IMG/VR virus record: IMGVR_UViG_3300046751_000216
Coordinates: 1 to 29,194 of that record
Strand: one strand, 5' to 3'
Source of the DNA: a virus
DNA length: 29,194 nt
The translations under genes and the position numbers were made by a program. Shown one piece after another: positions 6,862 to 11,664 of the stretch. The notes beneath the pieces are model-generated. The model saw only the letters and a list, made by a program, of their open reading frames with translations. It was not told the origin of the DNA and did no database searches. Numbering within the stretch: position 1 is the first letter of the stretch; each line of letters opens with the position of its first letter.

Positions 6862-7655
6862 CTACGCCTCACTATAGGTAGCTTGTTAATGTCGTGACCA
6901 TGATAACCACCACCTGTTACATCTGTCCAATCCTTAGGGATGATAACACATGGTAGTAGTCTAGGTCTGTGTGTCTCAGCAAAACTATTGAACGCATCAA
7001 TCCATTCTACTGTGTCTGTCTCAGGTACTACATAGGTGGTCTTGCTTGTACGTTTAACCTGCTGTGTGTTCAGCTTTATAATACCTGTACTCTGGATGAT
7101 AAGGTCTACCATCTTGAAGCCTACATGTACACGCTCTGACTGTTGCCATGTGTTCTCCTTGTATCCATCCTTATTCATCTTGTTAGTCAAGCCGTAGCGT
7201 CTAGCACCATAGGCTTTCTTCATAGCTTGCTTGATTGTGTTACGTGCTATGTCACCCTCGTCTGCTATCCACCTGTCCAGCCTGTCTTGTATCTCAATGG
7301 CTGACCCAATGCTTCTAGCTATGTACATCAGTGTGTTCTTTCTACTGATGCTATCAACCAGTGTGACTAGACTGAGGTATGCCAACTGTTCTGGATGTAC
7401 ACCCTTCACTCTCTTCCACGCTATGTCTCGTGATGTATTGCTTGGATTGTCCAACCATTCTCGTATAGCTACGGTCATGTCATCCACTAGCCTAGCTATG
7501 ATAGCCCTGCCGTGCAGAGTGTGGCTCTCTTTACCACGTTCTATTGCTGCATCACGTTCCTTTCTAAATCTTTCTATGCCACCTGTCATCATCTCAGTTT
7601 CTAACTGTAGCTGGTGGTCAATAAGGTCTTGGTCTGTTTCTAAAGTTACATCCAT
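6858..7655 (-). CDS. T7-like RNA polymerase, N-terminal part (split gene)
   Basis: A 265-aa protein matching T7 RNA polymerase residues ~30-300, the N-terminal domain that handles promoter AT-rich recognition and RNA exit. Shared landmarks include EQLAYLSLVTLVD (T7 PEAVAYITIKTTL), RSIGSAIEIQDR (T7 SAIGRAIEDEAR), RVHVGFKMVDLIIQSTG (T7 IHVGVRCIEMLIESTG) and PKDWTDVTGGGYHG (T7 PKPWTGITGGGYWA). It ends at IVRRR where T7 continues LVRTH. The TGA overlaps the ATG of the catalytic ORF by ATGA, and no homologous residues are missing at the join. A single added base would fuse the two frames, so the split is either genuine or a one-base indel or sequence error. The start ATG at 7655 has a GGGGG site seven bases upstream. 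Confidence 0.92.
   Translation of the reverse strand: MDVTLETDQDLIDHQLQLETEMMTGGIERFRKERDAAIERGKESHTLHGRAIIARLVDDMTVAIREWLDNPSNTSRDIAWKRVKGVHPEQLAYLSLVTLVDSISRKNTLMYIARSIGSAIEIQDRLDRWIADEGDIARNTIKQAMKKAYGARRYGLTNKMNKDGYKENTWQQSERVHVGFKMVDLIIQSTGIIKLNTQQVKRTSKTTYVVPETDTVEWIDAFNSFAETHRPRLLPCVIIPKDWTDVTGGGYHGHDINKLPIVRRR
6860..6882 (+). promoter_or_regulatory. T7 consensus promoter look-alike at the RNA polymerase split, antisense
   Basis: The plus strand reads TACGCCTCACTATAGG at 6863-6878. Aligned to the 23-bp T7 class III consensus it matches 17 positions, including all of CTCACTATAGG. It would fire rightward, antisense to the N-terminal polymerase ORF. It overlaps codons for the conserved segment ending IVRRR. 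The phage polymerase specificity loop differs from T7, so function is doubtful. Confidence 0.25.
7639..7653 (+). promoter_or_regulatory. Inverted copy (D) of the candidate phage promoter, inside RNA polymerase start
   Basis: The plus strand reads TCTAAAGTTACATCC, matching copy B at the terminase end over all 15 bases and copies A and C over 13. It is the only copy pointing rightward and lies within the first codons (MDVTLE) of the RNA polymerase N-terminal ORF. If active, it would oppose transcription of the early block. It could also be a coincidence of coding sequence. Confidence 0.35.
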
Positions 7656-7675
7656 AAGGAGACCCCCTGTTTTAC

Positions 7676-7704
7676 ATTATACTATAGTATGTATTACATG
7701 TTAT
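7676..7704 (-). promoter_or_regulatory. Candidate sigma70 promoter before RNA polymerase
   Basis: The minus strand has ATAACA, 17 bases, then a perfect TATAAT (7676-7681), about 20 nt before the RNA polymerase start. The -10 is consensus and the -35 matches 4 of 6. The spacer holds the 12-bp palindrome ATACTATAGTAT, and the -35 lies within a 16-bp palindrome. A host-read promoter here would let the RNA polymerase be made early. Confidence 0.45.
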
Positions 7705-7711
7705 AACATGT
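7696..7711. promoter_or_regulatory. 16-bp perfect palindrome over the -35 box (operator candidate)
   Basis: ACATGTTATAACATGT is perfectly self-complementary. It fits the pattern ACATNNTATANNATGT shared with the two elements at 11609-11624 and 11628-11643. It overlaps the -35 of the promoter before RNA polymerase and the stop codon of the 52-aa gene. A dimeric repressor site is one reading. Confidence 0.35.
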
Positions 7712-7859
7712 TTAACATACCTGCTACACCAATCAGTAGTACACCAGCTAACATAGTTATAAACTGTAGTCCTACTACACCCTCTTCGTTGTTAGTAAGA
7801 GAACCACACATAACTATCAACCACATGGCTACTATCCAACCTACTATCAATATAGTCAT
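7701..7859 (-). CDS. 52-aa membrane protein, two transmembrane segments
   Basis: A small ORF, ATG at 7859 in an ATGA overlap with the previous gene, with GAGG just upstream. The protein has an N-terminal hydrophobic stretch (TILIVGWIVAMWLIVMCG), a short polar turn with NNEEG, and a second hydrophobic stretch (FITMLAGVLLIGVAGML). This predicts a two-helix hairpin in the host inner membrane. It is the last early gene before RNA polymerase. Its function is unknown; small early membrane proteins in phages often interfere with host processes, but nothing here specifies a target. Confidence 0.65.
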   Translation of the reverse strand: MTILIVGWIVAMWLIVMCGSLTNNEEGVVGLQFITMLAGVLLIGVAGMLNML

Positions 7860-8038
7860 ACTACCTCACCATAATTACGTAACATAAATGTTTCATATGC
7901 TGTATCTTGTACCACATCTGGTTCTTCTGACCATTGCATACCACACTCATGGCAGTAGTACTCAATCATACCATCCACTGCATGTAAAGCTTCTGCTTCT
8001 CCACTACATGCCATGCAATCCTTAAATCCCATGCTCAT
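7856..8038 (-). CDS. Small CxxC/CxxC zinc-ribbon-like protein
   Basis: A 60-aa protein with CMAC near residues 8-11 and YYCHECG near residues 28-33, the paired CxxC arrangement of a small zinc ribbon. The rest is acidic with an aromatic tail. The start ATG at 8038 has AAGGAG seven bases upstream, lies inside the 3' end of the preceding gene, and the stop forms ATGA with the 52-aa membrane protein gene. It may bind nucleic acid or a host protein; no family name can be given. Confidence 0.7.
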   Translation of the reverse strand: MSMGFKDCMACSGEAEALHAVDGMIEYYCHECGMQWSEEPDVVQDTAYETFMLRNYGEVV

Positions 8039-8201
8039 CCCACTGCTCCTTGTTCTTCATCTCATTACCTGCCTCGTACCCATGCTTGTACTTTACATTG
8101 TACTGTGGCTGTTTCTTTTTATCATACTGGTTGTCGTATGTCAACCCATGATATCCATTGTGGTAGCCCATAACGTAGGCATCATCGTACTTGTTTCTCA
8201 T
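8022..8201 (-). CDS. Tyr/Gly-rich small protein
   Basis: A 59-aa protein with a repeated aromatic-glycine pattern: DDAYVMGYHNGYHG, then Y-D-N-Q-Y, then YKHGYEAGNE. Proteins of the 'YxxGYxxG...NPY...YxxGYxxG' kind are common in phages and resemble ribosome modulation factor in outline, but function is not established. The start at 8201 has AAGGAG five bases upstream and forms ATGA with the stop of the 162-aa gene. An upstream in-frame start at 8219 is less well placed. Confidence 0.65.
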   Translation of the reverse strand: MRNKYDDAYVMGYHNGYHGLTYDNQYDKKKQPQYNVKYKHGYEAGNEMKNKEQWDEHGI

Positions 8202-8686
8202 ACTGTCTCCTTCCACCACACAGGTGTGTCGCTGTAGTTCCAGACTGCAAAGCTAGACTTGTCACCCATGTAGTACGCACGATACGCAGCTACTGAACAG
8301 TCAGTCTTGTATTGGTCAGGCATACACTGTGGTGGTTGTATGTAGCCTTCGTCTGGTATGTTCTCTGGTAGTACTGCAAGACTATCAAGCAGTCGTTGTG
8401 TCTTGTGTATCTTGTGATACCTGAGTGTATAGTTCTTGCACAAGTAGAACAATAAGTCAAGCGTCCACTTGTAATGACTAGCACTAGCACGTACCCATAC
8501 AGTAGATGGATGGTTGATGTGCGTACACTTATACAAGTCTACATAGTCTGCCCACTCGTCACCATCTAGTACCCTGTGTGCAGTACTAAGTAACTGTGCT
8601 GTCTCTAGTATCATCTTGACTACATGCTTATCGCAGTGCATCTCTGCTGCTTCCTCTGGTATTCTACTTAGATAAAAGATATTCAT
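8198..8686 (-). CDS. Conserved phage protein of unknown function (MHCDKHVVKM family)
   Basis: A 162-aa protein of a family I recognise from many unrelated phages, marked by MHCDKHVVKMILETAQLL then STAHRVLDG near the start, HINHPSTVWVRAS in the middle, and a C-terminal MPDQYK...AYRAYY...FAVWNYSDTPVWW. Invariant-looking His, Cys, Asp and Lys residues in the first motif and the His-Pro pair suggest an enzyme, but I know of no demonstrated activity. The start at 8686 has GGGGA six bases upstream. It belongs to the early block before RNA polymerase, where host-takeover and nucleotide-metabolism genes usually sit. Confidence 0.85.
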   Translation of the reverse strand: MNIFYLSRIPEEAAEMHCDKHVVKMILETAQLLSTAHRVLDGDEWADYVDLYKCTHINHPSTVWVRASASHYKWTLDLLFYLCKNYTLRYHKIHKTQRLLDSLAVLPENIPDEGYIQPPQCMPDQYKTDCSVAAYRAYYMGDKSSFAVWNYSDTPVWWKETV

Positions 8687-8706
8687 AGCCAGTCCCCTTA
8701 TCCCTT

Positions 8707-9021
8707 CTAGTCGTTGTCGTTATCTACTACTAACTCTAGTTGTGGTTCGTCATACATCTCTAGTTCTATCTCATATTGGTTCGTAAAGTATGACCAATCC
8801 TCTTGGTTAATAACAGTATACAGTATGTCGTGCGCTTCTGTCAAGTCATAAACTTGTATTGGCTCACCAATAAAAACAAGTTGTCTCTTGTTGTCAGTAT
8901 CCAGCAAGGCTATCTCATAGGTGGTATAGCTATCCCCTGCCCCATTCCTATGCTGTAACTCGCTGAAGGATAGGCAAGCATTATGCCCCTTCAATGGTAT
9001 CTTAAAGTTTCTAATGCTCAT
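8707..9021 (-). CDS. Hypothetical early protein, acidic C-terminus
   Basis: A 104-aa protein that I do not recognise. The N-terminal part is basic and beta-like (RNFKIPLKGHNACLSF), the middle alternates charged and hydrophobic residues, and the last ~30 residues are very acidic (YEIELEMYDEPQLELVV then DNDND). No membrane segment or metal motif is seen. Its start at 9021 forms ATGA with the previous gene, supporting expression as part of the early operon. Confidence 0.65.
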   Translation of the reverse strand: MSIRNFKIPLKGHNACLSFSELQHRNGAGDSYTTYEIALLDTDNKRQLVFIGEPIQVYDLTEAHDILYTVINQEDWSYFTNQYEIELEMYDEPQLELVVDNDND

Positions 9022-9254
9022 CTTACTGCCCCATGATTTGCCATGTCTAACCCTAGTATCATACCGTCAAGATAGTTTAGCATCTGCTTTGGTGGTAGTC
9101 TGTGCTGTATGATAGTACTACCCTTGTTAGCTGTCAACTGCCAGCCACCGTAGCAAGGTGCATTGTTTAAACTGTAGTGTGAAGCCTCGCTTGTGTGTAG
9201 TGTCCTGTTGATACGTCCCAAGCGTACCTCTAGCATGTGTTTAGTTACTCGCAT
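9018..9254 (-). CDS. Hypothetical early protein, 78 aa
   Basis: A 78-aa protein with a basic N-terminus (MRVTKHMLEVRLGRINR), a central NNAPCYGGWQL segment and a helical end (PPKQMLNYLDGMILGLDMA). This resembles a small family of unknown function that I have seen in other phages. The ATG at 9254 has AAGGAG eight bases upstream and overlaps the end of the previous gene; its stop forms ATGA with the next. No catalytic motif is visible. Confidence 0.7.
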   Translation of the reverse strand: MRVTKHMLEVRLGRINRTLHTSEASHYSLNNAPCYGGWQLTANKGSTIIQHRLPPKQMLNYLDGMILGLDMANHGAVR

Positions 9255-9463
9255 TGTCTATACTCCTTATCAATCTCTTTCTGCCAAATTTTGACCTGTT
9301 CCCCCCAATCACTAAACTGGAAGCTGGCTTGGTCTTTCTTCATCTCCAGTTCATCAATTAATTCTGATAGTAATACACTCTGACCTGCCCAATAATCGCG
9401 CATCTTCAAGGCATTAATTAACCTCTCTGTATTCTCTGTGGACTTATTTAAATTTGCAGCCAT
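9245..9463 (-). CDS. Hypothetical early protein, 72 aa
   Basis: A 72-aa, mainly helical protein (NTERLINALKMRDYWAGQSVLLSELIDELEMKK is in a helical pattern; the longest hydrophobic face is LLSELIDEL). No known domain is recognised. The start ATG at 9463 has AAGGAG seven bases upstream and lies just inside the stop of the 54-aa membrane protein gene. An in-frame start at 9499 is possible but lacks a ribosome site. Confidence 0.6.
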   Translation of the reverse strand: MAANLNKSTENTERLINALKMRDYWAGQSVLLSELIDELEMKKDQASFQFSDWGEQVKIWQKEIDKEYRQCE

Positions 9464-9467
9464 TACT

Positions 9468-9632
9468 CTACTCCTTAATGATTGACCTGATACCTGCACC
9501 TAGTACTAGCACAGATGCTGTATAGATTGCTGGCATACCTAGTCCATTGTAATAAACTAACTCTGCCCCTGATAGGTACATCATAACAGACCCACCTGAG
9601 ATTGTCAAGATTGTTAAAGCTTTTTCTAACAT
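9468..9632 (-). CDS. 54-aa membrane protein, two hydrophobic segments
   Basis: A small ORF with ATG at 9632 and AAAGG seven bases upstream, overlapping the end of the HNH gene by seven bases. The first hydrophobic part is ALTILTISGGSVMMYLSGAE, then YYNGLGMP, then AIYTASVLVLGAGI and a polar end RSIIKE. Two short transmembrane helices are likely. Its stop sits just before the next gene start. Function is unknown. Confidence 0.6.
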   Translation of the reverse strand: MLEKALTILTISGGSVMMYLSGAELVYYNGLGMPAIYTASVLVLGAGIRSIIKE

Positions 9633-9922
9633 GTCTTTACCTTTCTTAGTTCTTCTGTTGCTGATTTAATACCATGACAATTACGGCACATCACTTGACA
9701 CTTTCTTATTTCTTGCATAAGCTTTTTTAGTGTCCATAAGAACATCCTTGATGGTGATTGTATCTTACTACTTGCATCCACATGGTCTAAGTCTAGTGCA
9801 TATGGACTATGATTGTACCCACAAGATACGCATCCCTTACTAGTCTTATAAAGATTAATCCAATGCTTGCGCCTTGCTCTCTTGTACTTGTTACGCTCTA
9901 GTTTTTTAACTGGTGTTTTCAT
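9626..9922 (-). CDS. Free-standing HNH endonuclease
   Basis: A 98-aa, very basic HNH nuclease. The zinc knuckles are CVSC (31-34) and CRNC (79-82); the HNH core is LDLDHVD (D46, H47) and NCHGIK (N81, H83). This layout is typical of small phage HNH proteins that nick DNA and spread as homing elements or assist packaging. It begins four bases after the stop of the 199-aa gene, with a weak AGGA site. Its place among early genes, away from the terminase, favours a mobile or homing role over packaging. Confidence 0.88.
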   Translation of the reverse strand: MKTPVKKLERNKYKRARRKHWINLYKTSKGCVSCGYNHSPYALDLDHVDASSKIQSPSRMFLWTLKKLMQEIRKCQVMCRNCHGIKSATEELRKVKTC

Positions 9923-9926
9923 TATC

Positions 9927-10526
9927 TTATCCTATGCCATGTATTCTGCGCCATGCTACCCACGTGATAGCTTGCATCTCAAAGGCTTTTAATGCTCTAC
10001 CATTGAGCCTAACTTTCTTACCTGCTGCTACATACTCAGCTTGCAGTGTTGCATACTCTTTTTTACCTATGCTTATGCTACCTGTCAAGCCTTCTCTTAC
10101 ATTGTAAGCTATGTTCCTAGCATGTCCATCTATGGTGCATGTATCATAGCCCATTATGTTCTGAAAGAAACTAGTAATCTTTTGCCCATTGAGGATAGCT
10201 ATCACCTCTGCCTCTGTTTCTGGCATTGCCTCTAGTATACTCCAAGCCTTCTGTTTCATAGCATGGTACGTGCTTACCTTGAAGCTATCTATACTATCAC
10301 CAGTAACATAGGCTTGCACCATGTCACTTGTATTGATGATGTTACGCTCCCACCTATTGTTAGGTGATAGTGCTGCGCATACTCCTACCACTATATGCAA
10401 TGGTACTTCATAATCTAGCGCAATGCGATTACACTCTGCTAGTGCTGTTGCATACCACACTACACCATCACGCTTTTCCTCAGGTGTAGCTAGCCTGTAT
10501 ATGGCTACAATGTTTTCTACTGTCAT
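9927..10526 (-). CDS. Conserved phage protein, ALSPNNxWExN / TIDGHA family
   Basis: A 199-aa protein of a family seen in diverse phages. Marks are VVGVCAALSPNNRWERNI (residues ~46-63), STYHAMKQKAWSIL, GQKITSFFQNIMGYDTCTIDGHARN (~113-137) and a C-terminal QAITWVAWRR. The ordered Asp-Gly-His after the helical region recalls the catalytic Asp zone of HhH-type DNA glycosylases, but this is only a resemblance. The start at 10526 has AGGAG eight bases upstream within a leader shared with the 67-aa gene upstream. It is among the first genes made if transcription starts at 11.0-11.5 kb. Confidence 0.8.
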   Translation of the reverse strand: MTVENIVAIYRLATPEEKRDGVVWYATALAECNRIALDYEVPLHIVVGVCAALSPNNRWERNIINTSDMVQAYVTGDSIDSFKVSTYHAMKQKAWSILEAMPETEAEVIAILNGQKITSFFQNIMGYDTCTIDGHARNIAYNVREGLTGSISIGKKEYATLQAEYVAAGKKVRLNGRALKAFEMQAITWVAWRRIHGIG

Positions 10527-10536
10527 AGTATCTACT

Positions 10537-10553
10537 CCTAGCTGTTACAAGGT
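10537..10553. repeat. 17-bp inverted repeat arm and leader of the 199-aa gene
   Basis: CCTAGCTGTTACAAGGT on the plus strand; its exact reverse complement is at 10826-10842, flanking the 67-aa gene. On the minus strand it carries part of the AGGAG site of the 199-aa gene. A degenerate direct copy is at 10801-10817 before the 67-aa gene, so both genes have related leaders. Confidence 0.6.
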
Positions 10554-10554
10554 A

Positions 10555-10575
10555 CAACGATACAGTATATCGTTG
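10555..10575. other. Perfect 8-bp hairpin between two early genes
   Basis: CAACGATA and TATCGTTG with a 5-base loop lie between the 67-aa gene stop and the 199-aa gene start. No T-run follows on the minus strand, so it is more likely an RNA processing or protective structure, or an operator, than a terminator. Confidence 0.5.
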
Positions 10576-10586
10576 CCCTACTAGTG

Positions 10587-10790
10587 TCAAGTGATATTTA
10601 CAATGTCTTGCACTCCTCCAAACTTGCGCTTGGCTAGTGCTGGCACTGATAGATAGTGGCTAGTCTTGCCCATATGCAAGCCCATAAATGTAGAGCCTCG
10701 CTTCATACCGAAACGGTTTTCCACAAAACGCTTGCGCTGTCCATATGTTGCCACTGTCTTGCCAAATAGTTTAATAGTTGTTGTTTTCAT
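10587..10790 (-). CDS. First early gene: small basic protein, 67 aa
   Basis: A 67-aa basic protein, MKTTTIKLFGKTVATYGQRK onward, with 13 or so Lys/Arg and almost no acidic residues. I do not recognise it. The ATG at 10790 has AGGAG eight bases upstream; the open frame extends to 10868 but lacks a ribosome site there. It is the gene nearest the early promoters, separated from P1 by a leader of about 215 nt, and is bracketed by a 17-bp inverted repeat. A nucleic-acid-binding or host-takeover role would fit a first early gene, but only charge and position support it. Confidence 0.65.
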   Translation of the reverse strand: MKTTTIKLFGKTVATYGQRKRFVENRFGMKRGSTFMGLHMGKTSHYLSVPALAKRKFGGVQDIVNIT

Positions 10791-10800
10791 TGCTACTACT

Positions 10801-10842
10801 CCTAGCGTTATAGGTACACCATTGCACCTTGTAACAGCTAGG
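10801..10842 (-). promoter_or_regulatory. Imperfect leader hairpin reaching the ribosome site
   Basis: On the minus strand CCTAGCTGTTACAAGGT (10842-10826) can pair with ACCTATAACGCTAGG (10815-10801) around a 10-base loop. The AGG at the foot of the stem belongs to the AGGAG of the 67-aa gene. Translation of the first early gene may therefore be folded shut, or bound by a protein. Confidence 0.45.
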
Positions 10843-11011
10843 CTTCTGTCCTTGCTATCGGACTCCACCTAGCTTGGCTAAAGCACTCTTGGTAGCTCTA
10901 GGGTCTAACGCCGCACTACTCTATAGCCAGACCTTGCACTGACATGGTACTAGAAGCTTCACTTTGTGCGCTATGTGCGCTATCCGCCTCGATGTGTCTT
11001 TCTATTCTTCT

Positions 11012-11040
11012 ACTCTAGTCTTGTTGTCTTGTCTTGTCAA
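11012..11040 (-). promoter_or_regulatory. Sigma70-type early promoter P1
   Basis: The minus strand reads a perfect TTGACA (11035-11040), 17 bases, then TAGAGT (4 of 6). Transcription would start near 11005 and run into the 67-aa gene through a ~215-nt leader. Confidence 0.5.
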
Positions 11041-11063
11041 TAACTTTTTTAACTTTGTTTTGC

Positions 11064-11107
11064 GTTAGTTTAGAAAGTAGGACATTAAACCGTTTATCTA
11101 AACTAAC
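11064..11107. repeat. 11-bp perfect inverted repeat between P1 and P2
   Basis: GTTAGTTTAGA at 11064-11074 and TCTAAACTAAC at 11097-11107, spacer 22 bases. Inside the spacer, TAAACCGTTTA (11086-11096) is another palindrome touching the right arm. There is no U-run after it on the minus strand, so it is not an obvious terminator. It could be an operator or an RNase III-type stem in the P2 transcript. Confidence 0.5.
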
Positions 11108-11175
11108 TAAGCGCGACCTGTCATTATTACTTTTCTTTTATGGTGTATGCTTAACACCTGTCTTGCTATGATTAC

Positions 11176-11204
11176 ATTAAACAACACTATTCAAACATTG
11201 TCAA
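11176..11204 (-). promoter_or_regulatory. Sigma70-type early promoter P2
   Basis: The minus strand reads a perfect TTGACA (11199-11204), 17 bases, then TTTAAT (5 of 6), preceded by an A/T-run region like an UP element. This is the strongest host-type promoter in the window by match. Confidence 0.6.
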
Positions 11205-11293
11205 ATAAAAAAACAAATAAAATGTAAATAATTTATAAAAAGTTTGGACATTATATAGTAAAGGTAAAAAATAGATAAAGAGAGACAGACAGA

Positions 11294-11503
11294 TGTTGCA
11301 AAAATGTCACACAATGCAGCACAATGTGGCACATTTGTCACAGGGCGATGGCATGTGTTATATTTATAGCACAGGTGTTGCAAATTTATCACACACGCTT
11401 GCAGGGGGTCATGCCTTTCTAAAATTATTATATACCCTCTCAGATTTTTTTAACAATTTTAGACCGTGTTACACCTAATACACCCTGTCACATTTATGTC
11501 ACA
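11294..11503. repeat. Five 18-bp TGTG...ACA elements in helical phase
   Basis: Copies at 11294-11311, 11325-11342, 11356-11373, 11376-11393 and 11486-11503. On the minus strand all begin TGTG and end ACA, e.g. TGTGACATTTTTGCAACA and TGTGATAAATTTGCAACA. Centre spacings are 31, 31, 20 and 110 bp, near whole turns of 10.5 bp, so the sites face the same side of the helix. The last gap encloses promoter P3. This suggests a cooperative operator array or an iteron-like origin. Confidence 0.6.
11427..11456 (-). promoter_or_regulatory. Sigma70-type early promoter P3
   Basis: The minus strand reads TTGTTA (4 of 6), 18 bases, then a perfect TATAAT at 11427-11432. It lies between the fourth and fifth 18-bp elements. 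Another TATAAT at 11250-11255 has only a weak -35. Confidence 0.4.
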
Positions 11504-11608
11504 CATATCTAACCGTCACATAAGCATTGTTTAACATACTATACCTACTATGTAGTATTCCCTTTACTTATTACTACGAGTAGTGTATAGTATGTACAAC
11601 AATGTACT

Positions 11609-11643
11609 ACATACTATACTATGTTCTACATACTATACTATGT
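11609..11643. repeat. Two tandem 16-bp ACATNNTATANNATGT elements
   Basis: ACATACTATACTATGT occurs at 11609-11624 and again at 11628-11643 inside an 18-bp direct repeat of period 19. Half-matching forms are at 11534-11553 (with extra bases) and, inverted, near 11583-11596. The same pattern is the perfect palindrome at 7696-7711 before RNA polymerase. It is probably a protein-binding site family. Confidence 0.5.
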
Positions 11644-11664
11644 AATAGTTTAATCTTTCCCCTT

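Noticed and set aside
6845-6875. Programmed -1 frameshift joining the RNA polymerase halves
   Set aside because: The slippery-looking TTTAAAG lies after the TGA of the first ORF and in the wrong place to be used; the ATGA overlap with a ribosome site explains translation better.
7231-7887. A 218-aa plus-strand ORF across the RNA polymerase start
   Set aside because: It is a shadow of the RNA polymerase N-terminal ORF, with Ser/Leu-rich text typical of antisense reading and no homology.
10791-10868. An N-terminal extension of the 67-aa early protein up to 10868
   Set aside because: It would cover the leader hairpin, and the ribosome site AGGAG is perfectly placed for the ATG at 10790.
10868-11035. 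A tRNA or structured RNA gene in the early leader
   Set aside because: No T-loop GTTCRANNC, no acceptor-stem pairing and no CCA end on either strand; only a long leader with a 9-bp tandem repeat is visible.
11293-11478. A 61-aa plus-strand ORF in the early control region
   Set aside because: It runs through the 18-bp repeat array, is opposite to all genes, has no ribosome site and no protein-like composition.
11294-11503. The TGTG...ACA elements as CRP or FNR sites
   Set aside because: CRP sites need TGTGA-N6-TCACA and FNR TTGAT-N4-ATCAA; here the halves are separated differently and the second half often lacks TCACA.
11281-11650. A CRISPR array
   Set aside because: Repeats are short, degenerate and irregularly spaced, with no unique 30-bp spacers and no cas genes.
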